A stretch of 64,000 nucleotides of DNA, from the NCBI RefSeq assembly GCF_001422735.1, contig NZ_LMLZ01000007.1, positions 84,597 through 148,596 on the forward strand, in the 5' to 3' direction. Positions 58,004 to 64,000 of this stretch are shown here, one piece after another. A program made the translations under genes and the position numbers. Position 1 is the stretch's first letter; every line of letters starts with the position of its first letter. Source of the DNA: Acidovorax sp. Leaf78 (GTDB taxonomy: Bacteria > Pseudomonadota > Gammaproteobacteria > Burkholderiales > Burkholderiaceae_C). Under the pieces are notes generated by a model, which was given only the letters and a program-made list of their open reading frames with translations, was not told where the DNA came from and made no database searches.

Positions 58004-60814
58004 ATGATTGACATACATCCAAAGGTGGCGCTGCTGACCGCCCTACGGTCCACCGATAGGCCGATCGCGTTTCTCGTGGGATCGGCGCTTTCCGTCGATT
58101 TGTCCGGAGGAGTACCTGGCGTTTCCGACATGCTTAAGTTTGTTCGCGACGAAATCGCCGCAAAGGCCCCTACCGAGTGCGGACGATACGACGCCGATCT
58201 CAGCGGCGCAACACCTGCCGACAAGTACCAGACGGGCATGCGGTGGCTTCAGGGCAACTTGGGCCAAGACGCCGTTAATAGAGTGATCCAGCGCGCGGTA
58301 CTCAAGGCGCGAAAGAGCGGTGCCGCTTCTCATTTTGTGGGTGATGGCGTAGCTGGCGACTGGATGCTTCCTAGGGGGACGCGCGATCTGGCGAAGCTGG
58401 TCGTCACCCAAAACGAGAAGTTCACCGGGCCGATTCTGACCACGAACTTCGATCCACTGCTGTCGCTCGCCATTGAAGGCAGCGGTGGCCGAGCCAGCAT
58501 ACGTGTGCTGGACTCCGACGGGAGTGCGGGCAGAAGCGTCGAAGCGCAACCTGGCCATGTTCAGATCGTTCATCTGCATGGGTATTGGCGCGAGTCCGAT
58601 ACCTTGCACACCGCTACGCAGCTCACGAGCCCCAGGCCGAAGCTGAAAGCCTCCCTACAGAATCTCTTGCGCGCGCACACGTTGGTCGTTGCCGCCTATG
58701 CGGGTTGGGACGACGTGTTCACGGATGCTTTGGCAGGCCTCCTCGATGACGACGAAGCCAAAGTTAACATTGTGTGGTGCTTTTACGAAAGCGATCCTTC
58801 TGCGATCGCCAGCCGCTATGCGAGGCTGATCTCTCGCATCCAGCCCGCTATTCGACGCGGCCGGTTCATCGCCTATGGGGGTATCGACTGCCATTCAATC
58901 TTCTCGGACCTCTGCGCACCAAGTGTCTCTGTCGCGAGCACCGCGAAGGCCGCCAAGTCACCTATCCCAGGTTGGGATTTGGTCGATCCGGCCTACCTCG
59001 CGGCGCTGAAGCCGCTGAGCCAAGAACAGGTAGTTCGCTATTTTGACGGTGCCGTACCGACGTGGCGGCACGCAGTGTCGGATGCCATTCCGCGCCGCGA
59101 AGTGGTCAAGATGCTGGCGAAATGGCCGAGCCAACTGACCGATTTGGCCGATGTTGGGAGCATGCAGCTGATCACGGCTGCGGGTGGAGAGGGCAAGACC
59201 ACAGTGCTGCTCCAGGCGGCTGCAGATTTCGTGCGCAGCGGCGATTGGACCGTCCTCTGGCGCGCATCGCCGGAGGCTACGCTGACGCCTGCCGACTTGT
59301 CCAGATTGGCAACAGACACGCAGTGGCTAATCGTGGCGGATGACGCCGACAGCGCCGCCCGCGATTTGGCGGCTTGTGCACGCTCCATGCACGGAGCCGG
59401 GCAAGCCAATGTCGATTTCCTTCTGGCGGCGCGCGACACCGACTGGCGCGCCGTGCGCGCCCATGAGGCGCCGTGGCGCCAGTGGCTGAAGGTTCAGCCC
59501 GAAATCATGCTCAGACATGTCAGCGCGGAGGATGCGCAACTGATTGTTGACGCCTGGGGCCGGTTTGGGCCACAAGGCCTGGGGAAACTAGCCGAAATCG
59601 ACGGCCTCGAATCGCGCACCACGGCCTTGCTGCTCGCCTCAAAGGAAGCAGCCACGCGGCGCGGAGATGGCTCCCTCTTCGGTGGTCTGCTCGCTGTGCG
59701 CTTCGACGATGCGGGCCTGCTCACCCACGTCCGCGAGTTGCTCATCCATCTGCGCGACATCCACATCGAAGGGAGCGCGAACAATCTTCTCGACGCTGCC
59801 GTTTACATCGCGGTCTGCCACGCCGTGGGTATTGCTGGTATCCATGAAGCCGTCCTGGCCGACCTGCTGTCCGTACCCCGCGAGCGCATTCAAACGCGCG
59901 TGGTGCGCCCGCTCGGGGAGGAGTCTATCGCCGTCAGGAGTGCGGGCTGCATCGTCACACGGCACACCCGCGTGGCCATGGCAATCGTGACCGAAGCGCA
60001 TTCCACTTTCGGCATGGACTTGGCTGAGATCTGGTCTACCCTTGTGCGCCATACGGTCAGGACGGATCGCGAGCAACGGTTGCCGATGTTTTGGTTCTCC
60101 AAGGTGGTCCACGCTGGTCCCAGGTTGCGTGACGACCTGCCAAAGTCCATTCCCGAGAACGATCGCACCGCTGCAGGACTGTCGGCGGCTCGCACTGCCC
60201 TCGAGTGCAAGCCGGAGTGGTTGGCTTGCGTGGTGGGCCTGGGTAACGCCTATCGATTGGCCGGCCAGTATGACGACGCAATCGATGTGTTCAGAGATCA
60301 CCTAAAGGATGCGCCGACGAAAGTGGACTACGAAGACGTCATTCGTGGCTATTGGCACGAATGGGGCGTCGCGGAGGGATCGACCGGAAAGCACGGAACA
60401 AATCATGGAGCGGACGCATGGGTCCAGGGGCTTTCGGTGTCGGATCACTTCCGGCCAATCACCATTACGATGGACCGTGCTAAGAGAACCTTCGCCGGAC
60501 TTGGTGTGGCCTTCAGCAAGCTTGCAACATCCCAGCCCAGTTGCCCCTTTGCGCTGGCTAGGCGCGCCGTCGCCTACCTGGGGCGCCTCACCAGAAGTGA
60601 CAGCAAATCACTAAGCTACTTCGAAAGGTACGACAAAGACGCTGACCGCATTGGAACTCCACGCCCCAAAGACAGTGCCGAAGCCATCGGCTGGCTCGCT
60701 GCGGGAATAGTCAGTGCCGGGCGGCTGGTCGAAGACCCGGTCCTGAAAGGCTTGGCGGACCCGAACAGGGTCTCCTTTGAGGGTCTTCGAGGACTTCTCG
60801 GCACGGCAAACTAA
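58004..60814 (+). CDS. SIR2-domain P-loop NTPase, STAND-type anti-phage defence protein
   Basis: A 936-residue protein (944 if the upstream GTG at 57980 is used). SIR2-like domain (about 15-260): FLVGSALS, PILTTNFDP (146-150 TTNFD), VHLHGYW and VVAAYAGWDDVF, the pattern of NAD-degrading SIR2 effectors. NTPase core: Walker A GGEGKTT (about 394-400), Walker B LIVADDAD (442-449) and LLAARDTDW sensor. C-terminal helical region with a TPR-like repeat near 737-767 as possible sensor. Architecture parallels Avs5-like SIR2-STAND proteins, which kill infected cells by NAD loss. Single-gene insert. Composition is less GC-rich than the neighbours. Confidence 0.82.
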   Translation: MIDIHPKVALLTALRSTDRPIAFLVGSALSVDLSGGVPGVSDMLKFVRDEIAAKAPTECGRYDADLSGATPADKYQTGMRWLQGNLGQDAVNRVIQRAVLKARKSGAASHFVGDGVAGDWMLPRGTRDLAKLVVTQNEKFTGPILTTNFDPLLSLAIEGSGGRASIRVLDSDGSAGRSVEAQPGHVQIVHLHGYWRESDTLHTATQLTSPRPKLKASLQNLLRAHTLVVAAYAGWDDVFTDALAGLLDDDEAKVNIVWCFYESDPSAIASRYARLISRIQPAIRRGRFIAYGGIDCHSIFSDLCAPSVSVASTAKAAKSPIPGWDLVDPAYLAALKPLSQEQVVRYFDGAVPTWRHAVSDAIPRREVVKMLAKWPSQLTDLADVGSMQLITAAGGEGKTTVLLQAAADFVRSGDWTVLWRASPEATLTPADLSRLATDTQWLIVADDADSAARDLAACARSMHGAGQANVDFLLAARDTDWRAVRAHEAPWRQWLKVQPEIMLRHVSAEDAQLIVDAWGRFGPQGLGKLAEIDGLESRTTALLLASKEAATRRGDGSLFGGLLAVRFDDAGLLTHVRELLIHLRDIHIEGSANNLLDAAVYIAVCHAVGIAGIHEAVLADLLSVPRERIQTRVVRPLGEESIAVRSAGCIVTRHTRVAMAIVTEAHSTFGMDLAEIWSTLVRHTVRTDREQRLPMFWFSKVVHAGPRLRDDLPKSIPENDRTAAGLSAARTALECKPEWLACVVGLGNAYRLAGQYDDAIDVFRDHLKDAPTKVDYEDVIRGYWHEWGVAEGSTGKHGTNHGADAWVQGLSVSDHFRPITITMDRAKRTFAGLGVAFSKLATSQPSCPFALARRAVAYLGRLTRSDSKSLSYFERYDKDADRIGTPRPKDSAEAIGWLAAGIVSAGRLVEDPVLKGLADPNRVSFEGLRGLLGTAN

Positions 60815-60921
60815 GCTCGCGTTGCCGCTCCTGTTCCGGGCTTGGCTCAAGTCCGCGACATGCCGCAGCCAGCCAAAGGTCAAGTTGCCGAGCGTACGGT
60901 CGGGTGCAGGTTTTTTGTAGC

Positions 60922-61041
60922 ATTGACTACCACCTGGCCACGCCGGCATTGGCCGCGCTGGCGCGCAGCGAATCCATCTACAAGGGCGAGAAGTTTTCGG
61001 ACCACGCACCGATCACGGTGGACTACGACTTCAGTCTGTAG
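60922..61041 (+). pseudogene. Severed 3' end of the original xth gene
   Basis: A 39-codon fragment plus stop, IDYHLATPALAALARSESIY continuing to KFSDHAPITVDYDFSL. It aligns without gaps to the last 39 codons of the intact xth (26 of 39 residues identical). Its stop lies 11 bases inside the convergent BrkB gene, the expected native position. It has no start and is not expressed as a protein. Confidence 0.9.
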
Positions 61042-61942
61042 CGGGCAACGGCCCACCGGGCTTGAGCTTCGGCTGGGGCTGTAACTTGCGCTCGCGGATG
61101 ACCGCATTGATCTCCGCGCCATAGATCAGTGTGGTCGCGCTCACATACAAAAATACGAGCGTGGCGACCACCCCTGCAAAGCTGCCGTAGATCAGCACCA
61201 GCTTGCCCGCCGTGCGCAGCGTGTACGACAGCGTGGCCGCAGCGGCCACCCACAGCCCGGCACCGATCAAAGCGCCCGGCAGCACCGTGGCGACGCGCTG
61301 CGGAATGTCGGGCAACCAGCCATAGAGCAGGGCGTACAGCACGACCAGCGTGAGATAGGCGGCCCCATAGCGCACGCTGTCGTACAGCCAGATGACCTCT
61401 TCGCCGTCCGCCGCGACATTGGTGACCACGAACTGCCAGACACGCGGCATGACGATCACCGAACTGAACACCAGCAGCAGCCCCGAGCCCACCACCACAG
61501 TGAACAGTGTGGACTTGATGCGCGCCTTCCAGAAAGGCAGGCCCCTGTCGATGCCGTACGAGCGGTTGAGCGCCGAGCGCACCGCCTGCATGCCGGAAGA
61601 ACTGGTCCACAACGTGACGGCCAGCCCCACGGTGAGCAGTGCTTCGTTGCGCTGGGCCAGCACCTGCTGCACCACGGGCTGCATCACATCGCGCACGAGC
61701 TGCGGCGCATAGCCCAGTATGCGTTCAGCCAGCGCCGCCGCGTCGCCGGGCTGGCCGACAAAGCCGGCGGCCGCCGACAACAGCAGCAGCAGCGGGAACA
61801 TCGCCAGCACCGCAGAGAACGCCAGGCTGCCCGCCTGGTTGGCACTCTGGTGCAGGACATAGTTGCGTGTCGCCAGAATGAGCACGCCCACCACCGGGAG
61901 GCCGGTGATGGCGCGGCCCAGGCGCCGCAAGCCCTGCATCAT
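61031..61942 (-). CDS. YihY/BrkB-family inner-membrane protein
   Basis: A 303-residue protein with about six helices. N-terminal LATRNYVLHQSANQAGSLAFSAVLAMFPLLLLLSAA is the YihY/virulence factor BrkB signature; SSSGMQAVRSALNRSYGID and GGPLPATD end follow. Function is unclear; some members were wrongly named RNase BN. Its ATG overlaps the stop of the PNPOx-like gene (ATGA), so it is translationally coupled. Its 3' end overlaps the xth remnant by 11 bases. Confidence 0.9.
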   Translation of the reverse strand: MMQGLRRLGRAITGLPVVGVLILATRNYVLHQSANQAGSLAFSAVLAMFPLLLLLSAAAGFVGQPGDAAALAERILGYAPQLVRDVMQPVVQQVLAQRNEALLTVGLAVTLWTSSSGMQAVRSALNRSYGIDRGLPFWKARIKSTLFTVVVGSGLLLVFSSVIVMPRVWQFVVTNVAADGEEVIWLYDSVRYGAAYLTLVVLYALLYGWLPDIPQRVATVLPGALIGAGLWVAAAATLSYTLRTAGKLVLIYGSFAGVVATLVFLYVSATTLIYGAEINAVIRERKLQPQPKLKPGGPLPATD

Positions 61943-62475
61943 GGGCGAAGCTGCCCTTCCACCGAGTCGTCCAGCGTCTTGCCGATGGCAGCGCCGATCA
62001 CCATCTTGGTGGCGGCCACGAGACTGCCGTGCTTGGTGTCCCAGTAGTACCCGGACACCGGCGCAACCTGGATCACCGTGATGCGCGGATCATCCTTGCC
62101 CTCGGTGAACCAGGTTTTCATGATGGGATCCCACAGCTCATCGATGAGCGCCTGGTCGCGGTGGATGCTGGCCTTGCCGTCGAGCACCAGAAACCCCGAG
62201 TGCTTGGAGGCCTGCATGAAAATCCGCACTTGCGGGTCCGCCTCGATCTCGCGGTTCTTGTGGCTGTCGGACGCACTGAGGAACCACAGATGCCCCGCCT
62301 CGTCCACCTTCTCCACCCCCATCGGCCGCGTTCCGCGCGTGTCGCTGTGGGGAGAGTTGGTGCAAAAGAAGCACGACTTGGCATCCTCGGCCATGTCTCG
62401 GATGCGCTGCGTGGCATCGGTACCGCTCAGGTGCTTGTGGGTGTCCTCGGGCTGGTTCTGGTTGATCGAATCCAT
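61939..62475 (-). CDS. Pyridoxamine 5'-phosphate oxidase-like general stress protein
   Basis: A 178-residue FMN-binding split-barrel protein. Family pattern: SCFFCTNSPHSDTRGTRPMGVEKVDEAGHLWFLSASDSHKNREIEADPQVRIFMQ, and ITVIQVAPVSGYYWDTKHGSL. Related to general stress protein 26. The start at 62475 gives a normal N-terminus. First of a two-gene operon with the BrkB gene. Confidence 0.9.
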   Translation of the reverse strand: MDSINQNQPEDTHKHLSGTDATQRIRDMAEDAKSCFFCTNSPHSDTRGTRPMGVEKVDEAGHLWFLSASDSHKNREIEADPQVRIFMQASKHSGFLVLDGKASIHRDQALIDELWDPIMKTWFTEGKDDPRITVIQVAPVSGYYWDTKHGSLVAATKMVIGAAIGKTLDDSVEGQLRP

Positions 62476-62723
62476 GGCAATCTCCGAATGGGTATGAAGG
62501 TCGGAATTGAGCCTGAACACCGTGGCTGGGACTGTAGGAGCCCGTCCCTTGCAGTTGCCCTCTCGGTGCGTGGGAAGGCAACAGGGAGGCTCAGGACCTC
62601 TCACTTCGCGCGGCCCTCTCGCCCACCACATCGCATCGCATCGCATCGCTCCATCTTTGTAAACCAGAGATCCCTGCTTTGTCGGCAAAATCGCGGATTG
62701 TCTGCACCCACACACCCTGCCCC

Positions 62724-63362
62724 ATGCTCCGCTACCTCACCGTCCCCGTCACGGCGTTTCAACAGAACTGCTCCATCGTCTGGTGCGATGCCACCCGCAA
62801 GGCCGCCGTCATCGACCCGGGCGGCGATCTGGACACCCTCTTGGCCGAGACCGAGCGTCTGGGCATTGCACTGGAGCAGATCTGGCTCACGCATGCGCAC
62901 ATCGACCATGCGGGCGGCACGGGCGAGCTGGCGCAGCGGCTGACCCTGCCCATCGTCGGCCCCCACCCTGGCGATCAGTTCTGGATCGACGGGCTGCCGC
63001 AGCAAAGCGCGATGTTCGGCTTTCCGCCGGCGCAGCCGTTCACGCCCACGCGCTGGCTGGCCGATGGCGACACGGTGCAGATCGGCAACGAGACGCTGCA
63101 GGTGCGCCATTGCCCCGGCCACACGCCCGGCCACGTGGTGTTCCACGCCCCGCAGATCGACCGCGCCTTCGTCGGCGACGTGCTATTTGCGGGCAGCATC
63201 GGCCGCACGGATTTTCCGATGGGCAACCACCAGGACCTCATCGACAGCATCACCCAGCGGCTGTGGCCCATGGGCGACCAGACTGTGTTCATCCCCGGGC
63301 ATGGCCCGGAGAGCACTTTCGGGCGGGAGCGCCAGAGCAATCCCTACGTGGGCGGGACCTGA
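62724..63362 (+). CDS. MBL-fold metallo-hydrolase (glyoxalase II-like)
   Basis: A 212-residue metallo-beta-lactamase-fold hydrolase. HxHxDH motif THAHIDHAGG, then CPGHTPGHVVF, VGDVLFAGSIGRTDFP and IPGHGPEST provide the zinc ligands. Closest to the YcbL/hydroxyacylglutathione hydrolase-like group, which may hydrolyse thioesters. ATG at 62724; divergent from the PNPOx-like gene. Confidence 0.9.
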   Translation: MLRYLTVPVTAFQQNCSIVWCDATRKAAVIDPGGDLDTLLAETERLGIALEQIWLTHAHIDHAGGTGELAQRLTLPIVGPHPGDQFWIDGLPQQSAMFGFPPAQPFTPTRWLADGDTVQIGNETLQVRHCPGHTPGHVVFHAPQIDRAFVGDVLFAGSIGRTDFPMGNHQDLIDSITQRLWPMGDQTVFIPGHGPESTFGRERQSNPYVGGT

Positions 63363-63395
63363 TCAGCCTGCAGTGCAATAAGGCCTGAGGGTTCT

Positions 63396-63440
63396 TTTTG
63401 GCCCCTACCGCTCACTGCGCGAGCGGTAGCAGCCATCAAA
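63396..63440. repeat. Partial dispersed repeat family B
   Basis: CTACCGCTCACTGCGCGAGC and GGTAGCAGCC form an 8-bp stem preceded by TTTTT. Short version of the unit, 33 bases after the metallo-hydrolase gene. Confidence 0.6.
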
Positions 63441-63645
63441 AAAGGAGCATTCACATCCCAGCGGGGAACGCCGATGCATGCGCTGCCGCCCGGGCCTTGC
63501 ACCCAGGGTCCATCAAGGCAGGCTTTCCGGCAACTGACCGGTTTTCGCCACCCTGATCTGCAGATGCCTCGCGCACGCGCGCCCTAGGATGTGACATTTT
63601 GTTAACGCCCTGGGGCGGCAGGCGCCCCTTCGGCTGCCGCACGCC

Positions 63646-64000
63646 ATGGATTCCTCTGCAAGCTCCTCCCCACCCGCTCCCCCGGCCCGTGCACCACGTC
63701 CCTACGAACCCGCCCAGCGCGGCTCCAGCGTGGCGGGCAAGGCCTACTGGGCGATGGCGCAGCGGGTAGCACTGACCGCCGCCTGCATCGATACGCTGTA
63801 CATCGCGCTGTTTCTCTGGCTGGGGTCGGTGCCGCTCGCACTGGTCAACGTGGTCAGCATCGCGATGTACCTGTGCGCCTATGCGCTCATCCAGCGGCGG
63901 CGCAACACGGCCGGCATCCTCCTCATCTGGCTGGAGGTGATCGCGCACTCCGCGCTGGGATCGCTGCTGGTGGGCTGGGACAGCGGCTTTCACTACTACC
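63646..64000 (+). CDS. Membrane protein, probable sensor/cyclase N-terminus (partial)
   Basis: The first 118 codons of a gene running off the right edge. After a Pro/Ser-rich leader (1-30) there are at least three membrane helices (about 40-55, 56-74 and 82-108). The stretch KAYWAMAQRVALTAACIDTLYIALFLWLG resembles the membrane module found before GGDEF or nucleotide-cyclase domains in this family. The catalytic part is not in the window, so the call is tentative. Confidence 0.6.
   Translation, partial: MDSSASSSPPAPPARAPRPYEPAQRGSSVAGKAYWAMAQRVALTAACIDTLYIALFLWLGSVPLALVNVVSIAMYLCAYALIQRRRNTAGILLIWLEVIAHSALGSLLVGWDSGFHYY

Noticed and set aside
57911-60929. TTGACTA direct repeat at both sides of the defence insert, as a possible target duplication
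   Set aside because: Only 7 bp. The right copy is part of the native xth codons ATT GAC TA, and the left copy contains the xth stop, so chance or codon constraint explains it.

Overview
The window looks like a chromosomal segment of a betaproteobacterium of the family Comamonadaceae, most likely Acidovorax or a close relative. The grounds are very high GC in almost all genes, the rpsL-rpsG-fusA-tuf (str) operon, the protein sequences themselves, and two dispersed non-coding repeat families that I associate with this family. No tRNA, rRNA, IS element, integrase or CRISPR array is visible.

Layout. 1-3.7 kb: str operon on the minus strand with a clear promoter upstream of rpsL. 3.9-8.1 kb: minus-strand cell-wall and metabolic genes (PBP5-type carboxypeptidase, alpha/beta hydrolase, thin [2Fe-2S] ferredoxin, VanZ-like protein, HemJ). 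8.1-10.7 kb: an apparently undescribed small RNA or leader between divergent hemJ and hemB, then hemB and a CorA-type transporter. 10.7-15.3 kb: a low-GC membrane protein, DUF72 protein, exported amidohydrolase, dienelactone hydrolase and SDR. 15.5-20.9 kb: marC-creB-creC, an antisense membrane gene, then creD behind a perfect CreB operator with a coupled small gene. 21-24 kb: diguanylate cyclase, hemerythrin, a cysteine-repeat exported protein and CsbD. 24.3-27.8 kb: a DUF1800/DUF1501 pair. 27.8-29.3 kb: an AT-rich island with a lysozyme-like protein followed one base later by a small exported protein, a possible effector/immunity cassette. 29.4-38.6 kb: NDH-2, a zinc-ribbon membrane protein, a four-gene MCE lipid-transport operon, a GMC oxidoreductase and small proteins. 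39-46.8 kb: Amt, TauE/SafE, a polar amino-acid ABC importer with an attenuator-like leader, a DcaP-like porin and a DMT exporter. 47.1-52.1 kb: the rod-shape operon mreBCD-mrdA. 52.3-55.6 kb: gatCAB. 55.7-57.9 kb: DUF4124 protein, pyrE and xth. 57.9-60.9 kb: one inserted gene for a SIR2-STAND-type anti-phage protein. 60.9-64 kb: the severed original end of xth, a BrkB protein, a PNPOx-like protein, a metallo-hydrolase and the start of a membrane protein.

The most notable points are these: (i) the SIR2-NTPase gene sits in a roughly 3 kb insert at the 3' end of xth, the insert side supplies a replacement 39-codon end, and the original 39-codon end remains as a fragment on the far side; (ii) a roughly 100-nt structured RNA with its own promoter, an anti-Shine-Dalgarno loop and a strong terminator lies between hemJ and hemB; (iii) the amino-acid ABC operon has a leader with mutually exclusive hairpins and a cysteine-rich mini-ORF; (iv) one dispersed repeat family sits against gene 3' ends and in two cases supplies the stop codon, while another has become protein-coding, forming the signal peptide of one gene and an insert in another.
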